From contig JABISG010000168.1 in assembly GCA_018699955.1 (NCBI GenBank), positions 1-34,345 on the forward strand: a stretch of DNA of 34,345 nucleotides, written 5' to 3'. This DNA comes from Planctomycetaceae bacterium. GTDB lineage: Bacteria > Planctomycetota > Planctomycetia > Planctomycetales > Planctomycetaceae. Of this stretch, positions 25,089 to 32,304 are shown piece by piece (position 1 is the stretch's first letter; each line of letters begins with the position of its first letter). The notes under the pieces were generated by a model. The model had not been told where the DNA came from and made no database searches. It worked only from the letters and a program-made list of their open reading frames with translations. The position numbers and the translations under genes are program-made.

Positions 25089-26636
25089 TCATCGCGTCCG
25101 CAGAGTTGTGTGAAAGCCGCTGAGTTCGGGAAGAGCCGCGATCGCACCGCCAGCGGTGCTGCCGACACTGAAGATCACGTGATACGGCTGCCCGGTGTTC
25201 ATATTGCACAGCGCTAATGAACCGTCATCGCCGACCAGAAAATAAGAGTTGTGTCCAATCTGCGGTGTGTTCGTCGCCCATTTCGGGATGTGATCTTTAT
25301 CGTAAAATACCAGGTTGTTGTCCGACTGCATCACCAGTCTACCAGGTGTGCCGATCACTTGGCTCCATAGCTGTTTCGGATTTTGCGGGTCACTGACGTC
25401 ATAAAACACCAGCGAACCATCGTCCGTGTTGATGAATTGATAGTTGCCATTGATCGAATACAGAGTTTCACCCGGCAGCAGGAAGGAATTCTGATTTCCC
25501 GAAATGGTATAGTATGGCGTAAGTTCTCCGGCCAGACTGGTTCCAATCTGACGTTCAATCGTGGCCGTAGCAGAGGTCCCTTCAAGTGCCAGCAGCACGA
25601 TCAACTTGGCCAGCGCCGCGATAGGCGTCATATCGTGACCGCTGATCACGCCGGCATCTTTCAGCCACGCACCAGTTGCATAGGCATTGTAATTTACGTC
25701 TCCGGCAAAGACCTGAGTACAGTCGATCATGATCATGCCTGCCGCACGCATGTTTGCGACCTGTGTCTGCATTTCCTTGTAATCGGGAATGTTCCCTTCT
25801 CCGTACGCCTCGAAGATGATGCCTTTCAGTGGAGGAGAGACCTGCTCAAGGCTTTGTAGCACGGAGACCAGCATTGATGGATCACCGTCGGGTTCTTTGT
25901 AGTAGGCGGGAAACAGCAGGAACTGCATCACAGAAGATGACGCGATCTGTGCAGCGATTGTCTGAAGGTCCATTCCGACTTTTGCGTAGTTGTTGTCGAT
26001 CGAATTCGATTGCGACAGGGGCAGCACGTACTGATTGTACAACGTCGGTAAGACACCATACTCACCAAGGGTATGATAGTTCGGCGATGAAAACGCGATG
26101 AACTCACTCGCGTTACTTTTGACCGCCCGATTTCCGCGCAACAGCTTGTCTGCAAAGAACAGACCCACTTCGGGGATTCCGAACTCAAGAAAACGGATCG
26201 CCCCCTCAACGTTTCTGACAGCATCCGCGTTAGAGAGAAGTTGGTACTTCGTTGGATCCGAACCATTCTTGTAGAACAACGGCAGCTGCGAACCCGTTAC
26301 CGTGATCGGCTTCGACAGACCCGGTAGTAGGAACGACAGTGCCGACGCGGTCCATGCCATGGTGTCCGTGCCGTGCAGTATCAGAAAGCCATCGTAATCC
26401 TTGTAGTTGTCATAGATCTTCTGCGCCATCAGCACCCAATCGGACGGCTGCATGTTAGTGCTGTCGAGCGTATCCTTGAAATAGTCGAACTTGACTGTAG
26501 TGCCCGGCATCTGAGACTGTATGACTGGCAGCAGATTTGCATTGAAGGCCGATTCAAAGTCCGATCCGTCCATCGGAGTCAGAGGAGATCCGACGCAGCC
26601 GATCGTGCCGCCGGTGTAGAGAATGTAAAGATTCAT
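25089..26636 (-). CDS. type I asparaginase fused to mannose-binding B-lectin
   Basis: A 515-residue two-domain protein without signal peptide. Residues 1-370 are an L-asparaginase of the cytoplasmic AnsA type: YTGGTIG with Thr11, HGTDT with Thr90-Asp91, GSQLP, and RGNRAVKSNASEFIAFSSPNY with Lys173. All catalytic residues expected from the family are present. Residues about 380-490 are a bulb-type (monocot mannose-binding) lectin. The motif QSDNNLVFY (437-445) fits QxDxNxVxY exactly, while two sister repeats (NTDDGSLVFY, VGDDGSLALC) are degenerate. AnsA enzymes are normally about 340 residues, so the lectin is an addition. The start has GGAG before it. It is the last gene of a three-gene minus-strand cluster. 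The activity may be on asparagine or on an amide in a glycosylated target. Confidence 0.9.
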   Translation of the reverse strand: MNLYILYTGGTIGCVGSPLTPMDGSDFESAFNANLLPVIQSQMPGTTVKFDYFKDTLDSTNMQPSDWVLMAQKIYDNYKDYDGFLILHGTDTMAWTASALSFLLPGLSKPITVTGSQLPLFYKNGSDPTKYQLLSNADAVRNVEGAIRFLEFGIPEVGLFFADKLLRGNRAVKSNASEFIAFSSPNYHTLGEYGVLPTLYNQYVLPLSQSNSIDNNYAKVGMDLQTIAAQIASSSVMQFLLFPAYYKEPDGDPSMLVSVLQSLEQVSPPLKGIIFEAYGEGNIPDYKEMQTQVANMRAAGMIMIDCTQVFAGDVNYNAYATGAWLKDAGVISGHDMTPIAALAKLIVLLALEGTSATATIERQIGTSLAGELTPYYTISGNQNSFLLPGETLYSINGNYQFINTDDGSLVFYDVSDPQNPKQLWSQVIGTPGRLVMQSDNNLVFYDKDHIPKWATNTPQIGHNSYFLVGDDGSLALCNMNTGQPYHVIFSVGSTAGGAIAALPELSGFHTTLRTR

Positions 26637-26649
26637 GTGATCTCCAACT

Positions 26650-26682
26650 CCGATGACGAAGTCGATGCTTGCGATTCATCGG
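26650..26682 (-). promoter_or_regulatory. hairpin before asparaginase-lectin gene
   Basis: CCGATGA (26650-26656) and TCATCGG (26676-26682) form a perfect 7-bp stem with a 19-nt loop in the 109-nt gap upstream of the asparaginase-lectin start. It abuts the ribosome-binding region and may modulate expression of the last gene of the cluster. Confidence 0.35.
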
Positions 26683-26745
26683 TCGATATGTGGAACCGTT
26701 GCAAATCTGCCAGACGTCGGATTACTGATGTGGCGTACTGCTCGC

Positions 26746-27459
26746 TCAGATAATGTTCACGCCCTGATTTGGGACAAACATGTATGTGTAGAAGATATAG
26801 CTGACGACCATGTCGTCCTTATTCAGCTGTGGTGTCGGCCCCTGATTGACAGTCCAGTTTGCTTCAGATGGGTATATGATCGGGTTGCCAGCAAAATCGA
26901 AGTTGGTGACCTGATCTGATCCGTCTTTTTGGGACCATGAGTTGTAAGGCGCGCCGACATCACAGCGGCACCAGTGGTAATCACCCGGCCAGTCGAGAGA
27001 TGAATCTGGTGCCGAAATCATTAATCCCACGTAGTGTCCGGCGCTGGTTGCAGCGTCGGCGTGTTCTCCAATGTCGTCGATGGTGTTGCCAGCCACCCGC
27101 AGGCCGTCCATTGTCGCCCCCTTCACCACATCCGCTCCGGTGAAATTGCTCGGCAGAAGGTAACCGTTGATGCGGCCAGGCTGAGGAAACGAATTGCTGG
27201 CGATATTCGTTCCGTATGCGTAGCAATTGTTGTTCGGCTGGAATTTGGCCGACATAAAGTTCCCCTCACAGTTATTCGGGGGATCGTAGGCGATCGACTT
27301 ACCGAACACGGTGGGCGAGTATTGAGCGACCTCTCCAACACCAGGAATCGGAACCCAGGTCGGCGGAATCACGTGATCGGGACCTGCCTCTGCCCTCAAT
27401 TGATGGAACTTGCTCTCAGGGTGAACTCGCCCGCTGAACTTTAATCTGCTGGTTGTCAT
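26746..27459 (-). CDS. predicted papain-like cysteine hydrolase (NCYAYG protein)
   Basis: A 237-residue protein. The ATG at 27459 has GGAGGA just upstream; an ATG four codons earlier would place that site inside the gene. There is no signal peptide. I recognise the layout NNNCYAYG (Cys79) ... FPQPGR ... GHYVGLMI ... DYHWCRCD (His162) ... WSQKDGSDQVTNFDFAGNPIIYP from bacterial hypothetical proteins of a similar pattern. The conserved Cys near the N-terminal third and the later His-Trp look like the Cys/His pair of a papain or NlpC-like fold, but this is inference and no enzyme activity is known to me. It sits between the Ntn-hydrolase and asparaginase-lectin genes, same strand, gaps of 87 and 109 nt. 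Confidence 0.75.
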   Translation of the reverse strand: MTTSRLKFSGRVHPESKFHQLRAEAGPDHVIPPTWVPIPGVGEVAQYSPTVFGKSIAYDPPNNCEGNFMSAKFQPNNNCYAYGTNIASNSFPQPGRINGYLLPSNFTGADVVKGATMDGLRVAGNTIDDIGEHADAATSAGHYVGLMISAPDSSLDWPGDYHWCRCDVGAPYNSWSQKDGSDQVTNFDFAGNPIIYPSEANWTVNQGPTPQLNKDDMVVSYIFYTYMFVPNQGVNII

Positions 27460-27546
27460 GTCTTCCTCCATTTACAAAGATGTGAGTGCCAGATCGCTGA
27501 ACAGAATCGGCAGCGAGCAAACTCAATGCCGTCTGGGTCAGGGTGC

Positions 27547-28395
27547 TCATGGCTTTAAGGTGAGCAGCCGGACAAGGTCCGGAAGACTCGCAACACCAGT
27601 CTTCATCTGAGCTGTGCCGAAGATGTCGATAACCGAACTATAGGGATTTGTCCTGGGATTGCCGTTGATCTGATAAACGCAATTCACAGTCGTTTCGTTG
27701 GCGTACATGATCGCCGTTGCTTGCGTGTAATATGGCTGTTCCTGCGGAGGAGGCGATCTGTCGACGCGGCAGATGGAGAATACGGAGTCACCGTAATACT
27801 GGTCCCGCAGCAGATTGAGGACGCCGGTCGCGTCGGAATTCTTCTGCAGAATCTCTTCGGCACGCGCCAAGCGTAGATAGGTGCTGTGATTCTGACCGTA
27901 GGGTACTCCGCCGTAGAGCATCCGCATATGATTGGTCGAAGCAAAAAACTGTTCCGTGCGTTCGATGCATTCAATATTCCCGTTGAAAGATTCAATGAAA
28001 TACGCCGAAGTGGAATCGGTAACCAGCAAGATGTCGGGACTGTCGAAACCTTTGTAGAAGTCAACCATATATTCTTTCGCGCCTTCGGCCGTCTTGAAGT
28101 CGGAAATGATCTTCGTACAAGCCGCAAAGATGTCCTGATCAACAGCCCGTATCGAATTCCCGACCGTCTCGTTGAATGCCAGATAGTTGTCCGCCGCGAC
28201 GAAGGACACTCCGTAGTTATTAACTCCAGCCCATGGCCCTTTCGAGCCGACACGCAGAAAGGGGAAATAACGAATATCTCCTGCCCCCTGTGCAACCTCT
28301 GGCAAAAGGAAGTCCGTCTTGTCTTTCAATTCGCACTGCTTGAACGATATCAGGCCCGAAGTAGCAGGGACAAAAACGTTTCCTATCGTGCACAT
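27547..28395 (-). CDS. C45/choloylglycine-type Ntn-hydrolase
   Basis: A 282-residue protein beginning MCTIGNVFV. After Met removal the new N-terminal residue is Cys2, the nucleophile and base of N-terminal nucleophile amidases such as bile-salt hydrolase, penicillin V acylase and the acyl-CoA:6-aminopenicillanate acyltransferase (C45) family. Supporting motifs are GVNNYGVSFVAADNY (57-71), AYFIESFNGN (131-140), the ASTNHM segment (Asn155), and a C-terminal SICRVDR plus GNPRTNPYSS. Such enzymes hydrolyse or form linear amide bonds to acyl groups. Substrate cannot be predicted. It is the first gene of the three-gene cluster, behind a plausible promoter. No signal peptide is seen, so it should act in the cytoplasm unless exported by another route. 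Confidence 0.82.
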   Translation of the reverse strand: MCTIGNVFVPATSGLISFKQCELKDKTDFLLPEVAQGAGDIRYFPFLRVGSKGPWAGVNNYGVSFVAADNYLAFNETVGNSIRAVDQDIFAACTKIISDFKTAEGAKEYMVDFYKGFDSPDILLVTDSTSAYFIESFNGNIECIERTEQFFASTNHMRMLYGGVPYGQNHSTYLRLARAEEILQKNSDATGVLNLLRDQYYGDSVFSICRVDRSPPPQEQPYYTQATAIMYANETTVNCVYQINGNPRTNPYSSVIDIFGTAQMKTGVASLPDLVRLLTLKP

Positions 28396-28433
28396 GAAGA
28401 TCGCCTAAAGGGAGTAATCATCCGGATCCGTTG

Positions 28434-28460
28434 TGTTAACTACCGCTTCCGGCGTTAACA
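28434..28460 (-). promoter_or_regulatory. operator-like inverted repeat TGTTAAC-13-GTTAACA
   Basis: Two perfect 7-bp arms, TGTTAAC (28434-28440) and GTTAACA (28454-28460), separated by 13 nt. Arm centres are 20 nt apart, about two helical turns. The site lies between the candidate promoter and the Ntn-hydrolase start, where a repressor could block transcription. It could equally be an mRNA hairpin. Confidence 0.4.
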
Positions 28461-28497
28461 GTTATCACTAGCTATATATGCCTGTTCGCTGCGACTT

Positions 28498-28525
28498 ATA
28501 TTATCACCTACTTATTAATTGTCCA
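28498..28525 (-). promoter_or_regulatory. candidate promoter of the amide-hydrolase cluster
   Basis: On the minus strand TGGACA (28525-28520) and TAATAT (28503-28498) are spaced by 16 nt in an AT-rich stretch. It would give a leader of about 95 nt before the Ntn-hydrolase ATG. Motif evidence only. Confidence 0.4.
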
Positions 28526-28746
28526 GGATATTTTACGAATCATTGCGGCCTCGGCGATCGGCCAGTGAGTTGGCAATGGTCCGCAGCGAGATTCAGTCAC
28601 CACAGCGGGTCGATGAAGATGATGCCGTGGCAGCCCAACCACAATCCGCTTGATTCTCCTTGTGCCGTGCGAGACGATGGACGATACTCGCGCGCTAAGC
28701 CACAGAGACTTGGCAGTCATCGCTCGCAGCCCTGGCAGATCCCAAT

Positions 28747-29841
28747 ATGTCCGCTATCGACGTTTCGATCATCATCCCGACCTACCATGAAGCACCCAAT
28801 CTGCGAGAGTTGCTGCCGCGAATTGTTTCGATTCTGAAACAGGCGGGCTTGGCAGGTCAGATTCTTGTTGTCGATGACGACAGCCGGGACGGGACCGACG
28901 AGGTCTGCGCCGAACTGGCAACGCAACACCCAATCGAGTTGCTGATTCGCACCGAGGAACGCGGGCTTTCCAGTGCCGTGGTTCACGGAATGCAGCACGC
29001 CGGCGGCGAACTTCTGTTGGTTATGGATGCCGATTTATCGCATCCTCCGGAAAAAATTCCGGAACTCATCGAAGCCCTGAAATCGACCGATGCCGATTTT
29101 GTCATCGGCAGCCGTTACGTAGAAGGTGGCGAGGTCGATAAAAACTGGGGGCTGTTCCGTTGGCTCAACTCCAAGGTCAGCACGCTGTTGGCCTGGCCGC
29201 TGACCTCCGCCAAAGACCCAATGGCCGGCTTCTTTGCCATCCGTCGCGAGCGATTCGAGTCGGCGACTTTCCTCGACCCGGTCGGTTACAAAATCGGCCT
29301 GGAGTTGATGGTCAAGTGTGGCTGCAAGAAAGTCGCCGAAGTTCCGATCACGTTTCAGGATCGTCTCCACGGGGAAAGCAAACTGACGCTCCGCGAACAA
29401 CTCAACTACCTCCGGCATCTCTATCGACTTTACGAATACCGCCTCGGCGTGCTGGCTCGCCCTCTGCAATTCCTGATGGTCGGCTGTAGCGGCATCGTGA
29501 TCGATCTGGCGTTCTTCACTTTGCTCATGCGCGTGTTGAGTTTTGATCCAGCGCGGGCAGTGGCCATCTGGTTGGCGATGAGTTGGAACTTCTGCCTCAA
29601 TCGCCGGCTGACGTTTTCACATGCCCGTGGCGAGAACCCGTTTCGGCAGTACGTGCTGTTCTGCCTTTCCTGCCTGGTGGGAGCGTTGGTGAATCTGTCG
29701 GTTTCCTCCGGCCTGTTCCGTTACGTCGAGTTCTTCACCGACGCGGAACTGCTCGCCGCAGTCTGTGGAATCGTCGCCGGCACCACCTTCAATTACGTCC
29801 TCAGCGACCGCCTCGTCTTTCGCGTCACCAAACCCAAGTGA
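28747..29841 (+). CDS. polyprenol-phosphate glycosyltransferase (GT2) fused to GtrA
   Basis: A 364-residue protein. Residues 1-235 are a family 2 glycosyltransferase of the dolichol/polyprenol-phosphate mannosyltransferase type: SIIIPTYHEAPNLRELL, VVDDDSRDGT (41-50), and the metal/nucleotide motif DADLSHPPEKIPEL (94-107), with GSRYVEGG and a late HGESKL segment. Residues about 238-362 are a GtrA domain with four hydrophobic helices (near 240-262, 268-285, 300-325, 335-353), including NFCLNRRLTF. The enzyme should load a sugar onto a lipid phosphate at the inner face of the membrane. GtrA-type domains are linked to flipping or anchoring such lipids. It appears to be monocistronic, and the acceptor pathway is not in the window. 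Confidence 0.93.
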   Translation: MSAIDVSIIIPTYHEAPNLRELLPRIVSILKQAGLAGQILVVDDDSRDGTDEVCAELATQHPIELLIRTEERGLSSAVVHGMQHAGGELLLVMDADLSHPPEKIPELIEALKSTDADFVIGSRYVEGGEVDKNWGLFRWLNSKVSTLLAWPLTSAKDPMAGFFAIRRERFESATFLDPVGYKIGLELMVKCGCKKVAEVPITFQDRLHGESKLTLREQLNYLRHLYRLYEYRLGVLARPLQFLMVGCSGIVIDLAFFTLLMRVLSFDPARAVAIWLAMSWNFCLNRRLTFSHARGENPFRQYVLFCLSCLVGALVNLSVSSGLFRYVEFFTDAELLAAVCGIVAGTTFNYVLSDRLVFRVTKPK

Positions 29842-30023
29842 CGCCGGTTGTCTTGAAAACAGGCGGCCGAAGCATTCTACTGCTGCGAGTGACTATTTGT
29901 GTAGTCGCAGCCGCACTCACGCCGACGGTAAACAACCGGCCCGCTCGGTCAGTCTGATCGACCGCGCGAGCGAAGCCAGCTACGACGTCCGCAGTCGGGC
30001 AGATTTCGACGATTTCGTTTCCA

Positions 30024-30042
30024 AATAACGTCGCACGTTATT
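30024..30042. terminator. perfect 8-bp hairpin
   Basis: AATAACGT-CGC-ACGTTATT is a perfect stem with a triloop, lying 183 nt after the GT2-GtrA stop and 41 nt before the next start. It might end transcription from upstream, or belong to a site that precedes the cassette-like gene. No U-tract follows. Confidence 0.3.
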
Positions 30043-30066
30043 CGGAATCGTTCCTGATAAACAATA

Positions 30067-30075
30067 GTTAGCAGT
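30067..30075 (+). repeat. cassette left boundary GTTAGCAGT
   Basis: This 9-mer is the exact reverse complement of ACTGCTAAC at 30483-30491. It lies 7 nt before the start of the small gene and resembles the GTTRRRY core where integron cassettes are joined, although the fit to RRRY is imperfect. Confidence 0.4.
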
Positions 30076-30082
30076 AAACAAC

Positions 30083-30475
30083 ATGCCAGATTTCGAACGC
30101 TTACTTTCTTATCTTGTGCGTCTCCCAGCAATCGATCTTCCTGCTGGCCGAAAATCGATTGGGCATGGCGTGTCTGACGACGGTTGCTGGTGGGCCAAGT
30201 TCTCCATTAATACCGATCACCCTTTGGCCTGGCGCCATGTGCAGGAGCTGGGTTACGTCTTAAACTATGTGTCCATCGAGGAGCCGTTGCCTACGGTGTT
30301 CAAGCCTGTGTCTCCGCCGCCATACATGAACGGGGGCGTGGAGTTTTTGTCGTGGGTGATCGAATCACAGCACGTCGACTTCACACCTGACTTATGTGCT
30401 GAGTGGCTTGAAGGCCGTCTGCCGCGTCCAGTAGACGACGTTTCGGAGTGGTCAATGGATGATGATGATAATTGA
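30083..30475 (+). CDS. hypothetical protein in cassette-like setting
   Basis: A 130-residue acidic soluble protein. No function is known to me. I do recall bacterial hypothetical proteins with similar segments (WWAKFSINTDHPLAWRHVQ, FKPVSPPPYMNGG, FLSWVIES, AEWLEGRLPRPVDD), some in integron arrays. It has no signal peptide or membrane segment, and ends in an Asp-rich tail (SMDDDDN). There is no clear ribosome site. The gene is tightly framed by a perfect 9-bp inverted repeat, 7 nt from the start codon and 7 nt from the stop codon, the compact layout of an integron gene cassette. It is unlike its neighbours in function and arrangement, so transfer is plausible. Confidence 0.7.
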   Translation: MPDFERLLSYLVRLPAIDLPAGRKSIGHGVSDDGCWWAKFSINTDHPLAWRHVQELGYVLNYVSIEEPLPTVFKPVSPPPYMNGGVEFLSWVIESQHVDFTPDLCAEWLEGRLPRPVDDVSEWSMDDDDN

Positions 30476-30482
30476 TCAAGAA

Positions 30483-30558
30483 ACTGCTAACAAGGCGCTC
30501 AACTTGACCCGGTGCTGCCGGGCGATGTTTTTGGTAGAATCAGTTTCCTCCGCCCGGC
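30483..30558 (+). other. attC-like recombination site remnant
   Basis: It begins with ACTGCTAACAAGGCGC, similar to the start of many attC sites (a TAAC-type core followed by a conserved-looking stem arm). Downstream, GCCGGGCG (30517-30524) and CGCCCGGC (30551-30558) form a perfect 8-bp stem around a 26-nt loop, and ACCC (30507-30510) can pair with GGGT (30560-30563). No GTTRRRY right-hand core is seen; a dispersed repeat follows instead. I read it as a partial or decayed attC. It could instead be an ordinary transcription terminator: CCCGG-TGCTG-CCGGG followed by T5 is also present. Confidence 0.4.
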
Positions 30559-30559
30559 T

Positions 30560-30604
30560 GGGTGGCTGGGGTCGGAGCGGAGTTTTTCGGAGCGTAGCCC
30601 CCAG
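30560..30604. repeat. GGGTGGCTGGGG-type palindromic repeat, copy 2
   Basis: Starts GGGTGGCTGGGGTCGGAGCG and ends CGTAGCCCCCAG; the CTGGGG and CCCCAG ends pair. It is the inverted counterpart of 11901-11935, with a slightly longer centre. Both copies lie beside a second, unrelated repeat type. Confidence 0.55.
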
Positions 30605-30626
30605 ATCCTTCGTGTGCCGGAGTCAT

Positions 30627-30722
30627 GTAGGGTGCGTCAGAGCGAAGCAGCAGACGCACCGCGACGACGTGCTGTCCGCCGTATCACGGTGCGTCCGCGC
30701 CTAACGGCTTGACACACCCTAC
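30627..30722. repeat. 96-bp MITE-like element with nested inverted repeats
   Basis: The ends are GTAGGGTGCGTCA (30627-30639) and TGACACACCCTAC (30710-30722), inverted with 12 of 13 matches. Inside, GACGCACCG (30653-30661) pairs with CGGTGCGTC (30687-30695). Short GTAGGGTGCGTC-type elements are, as I recall, dispersed in many bacterial genomes. No coding capacity is evident. Confidence 0.6.
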
Positions 30723-30907
30723 GAGACTGAAGCAAGGACGCAGCACGCTGTGCTATGTCGATGAGCAATCGCGGCGGTTGAATTGCAAACTGTCGGCGAT
30801 CGATCGACAATCAGAAGAGGCACTCAAAACACGGCGCGTTCAGTTGAAGGTGCCGTGAGTCACACGGACTTTGTCAGCTTTCTCTCGACCGACACAAGGA
30901 ACCATCC

Positions 30908-32170
30908 ATGCACTGCCATGCGACGCGGCTGCTTGCCCTCATGATTGTTGTCTTGTCAACCGGCAGTCTTTCTGCCGCCGATTGGACGCAGTTCCGCGGC
31001 AAGGGAGGACTGGGGATCAGCGAGGAGACGGGACTACCGACTTCGTGGTCGTCGTCGGAAAACATCGATTGGAAAGTCGAGATGCCGGGGCCTGGAGCCT
31101 CGGGGCCGATCACACTCGGTGATCGCGTCTTCATCACTTGTTACACCGGGTACGGCCTTGAACCGGCCCAGGGCGAGCAAGCGGGGCTGGTCCGGCATCT
31201 GTTGTGCCTGAATCGCAAGAACGGCGAGACGATCTGGCACAAAACATTTCAGCCCAAGTTGCCCGAACACAAGTACCAGGGCGAAGGTTCCTACCATGGC
31301 TACGCCGCCAGCACACCGACGACCGACGGCAAGCGGCTGTACGTGTTTTTCGGCAAATCCGGCCTGTTTTGTTTCGACCTGAACGGCGAGCAGTTATGGC
31401 AGTCGAGCGTGGGCGATGGAACAAACCGTTGGGGTTCCGGCAGTTCACCGCTGTTGTACAAGAACCTGGTCATCGTCAACGCCAGTGTCGAAAGTGGTTC
31501 GCTGGTGGCGCTGGATAAAATGACGGGCCAGGAAGTCTGGCGGGCCAAAGGAATCGGTTCGGCTTGGAACACGCCGCTGCTGGTCCCCGGCAAGTCGAGA
31601 ACGGAACTCGTCGTCAGCATTGCGAACCACGTTGTCAGCCTCGATCCCGATACCGGTGAAGAGCATTGGCGAGCCGAGGGAGTTCATCGGTACGTATGCC
31701 CCAGTGTCGTTTTCCACGACGACGTGGTCTACGCGATTGGTGGCGGTCACACGTCGTTGGCCGTTCGCACCGGCGGTACCGGGGACGTCAGCAAGTCGCA
31801 TGGCGTGTGGCGATTGAAAAAGGGGGCCAACGTCTCTTCACCAATCTATTACAAGGGCCATCTCTATTGGACGCGTGACGGCAGCACTGTTTGCTGCCAG
31901 AACCCGAAGACGGGCGAGATGGTGTATGAAGAGCGGCTGAGGCCGGGCGCCGGGCGCATCTGGTCGTCGCCAGTGCTGGCAGATAGCAAACTCTATTACG
32001 TGTCGCAGCACAAGGGGACGTTCGTGGTCGCGGCTCAGCCGAAATTCAAACTGCTGGCCCATAATACCTTCGAAGAAGACGACAGCCGCACCAACGCTTC
32101 GCCGGCCGTCAGCAACGGCCAATTGCTTCTGCGCACCGACCGGTTCTTGTACTGCATTGGCAAGAAGTAG
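30908..32170 (+). CDS. secreted PQQ-type beta-propeller protein
   Basis: A 420-residue protein with an AGGA ribosome site 8 nt upstream and a signal peptide (hydrophobic core LLALMIVVLSTGS, cleavage near LSA-AD). The mature protein opens DWTQFRGKGGLGISEETGLP, the same opening pattern as the PQQ lipoprotein at 20570. Propeller blades follow, for example LYVFFGKSGLFCFDLNGEQLWQ, SLVALDKMTGQEVWRA and VSLDPDTGEEHWRAEG. It is shorter than the other two propellers, with one propeller unit of about seven or eight blades. No cytochrome domain or dehydrogenase residues are seen. It stands alone, convergent with the DUF1501 gene that ends at 32305. Confidence 0.88.
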   Translation: MHCHATRLLALMIVVLSTGSLSAADWTQFRGKGGLGISEETGLPTSWSSSENIDWKVEMPGPGASGPITLGDRVFITCYTGYGLEPAQGEQAGLVRHLLCLNRKNGETIWHKTFQPKLPEHKYQGEGSYHGYAASTPTTDGKRLYVFFGKSGLFCFDLNGEQLWQSSVGDGTNRWGSGSSPLLYKNLVIVNASVESGSLVALDKMTGQEVWRAKGIGSAWNTPLLVPGKSRTELVVSIANHVVSLDPDTGEEHWRAEGVHRYVCPSVVFHDDVVYAIGGGHTSLAVRTGGTGDVSKSHGVWRLKKGANVSSPIYYKGHLYWTRDGSTVCCQNPKTGEMVYEERLRPGAGRIWSSPVLADSKLYYVSQHKGTFVVAAQPKFKLLAHNTFEEDDSRTNASPAVSNGQLLLRTDRFLYCIGKK

Positions 32171-32304
32171 GTCACGGAGACACGCCGGACGAGACTATCG
32201 TCTCACCGATGTTCACGGCAAAGATGTCACAGACATTCTTGCGTGACTTCAAGGCTCCGGCGCCAAACACCAGCACACAAACGAATGACATCCTGCGATG
32301 AGAT

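Larger units (their letters stand above)
28396..28746. other. divergent intergenic region
   Basis: A 351-bp gap between the Ntn-hydrolase cluster (minus) and the GT2-GtrA gene (plus). The half nearest the cluster is AT-rich and holds a minus-strand promoter candidate and an inverted repeat, listed separately. I see no gene in the half nearest the glycosyltransferase and no clear promoter for it. Confidence 0.5.
30476..30907. other. repeat-rich intergenic region
   Basis: This 432-bp gap holds an attC-like hairpin, one GGGTGGCTGGGG repeat and one MITE-like repeat, each listed separately. The last 185 nt before the PQQ gene contain no feature I can name. A short ORF at 30459-30704 runs through the repeats and is not credible. 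Confidence 0.6.

Noticed and set aside
30459..30704. 81-codon ORF on the plus strand
   Set aside because: It runs through the attC-like hairpin and two repeat elements, overlaps the end of the preceding gene, and its translation is low-complexity Arg/Ser/Ala.
32191..32204. GAGAC-TATC-GTCTC hairpin between convergent genes
   Set aside because: A 5-bp stem with no T-run; too weak to call a terminator although the position would suit one.
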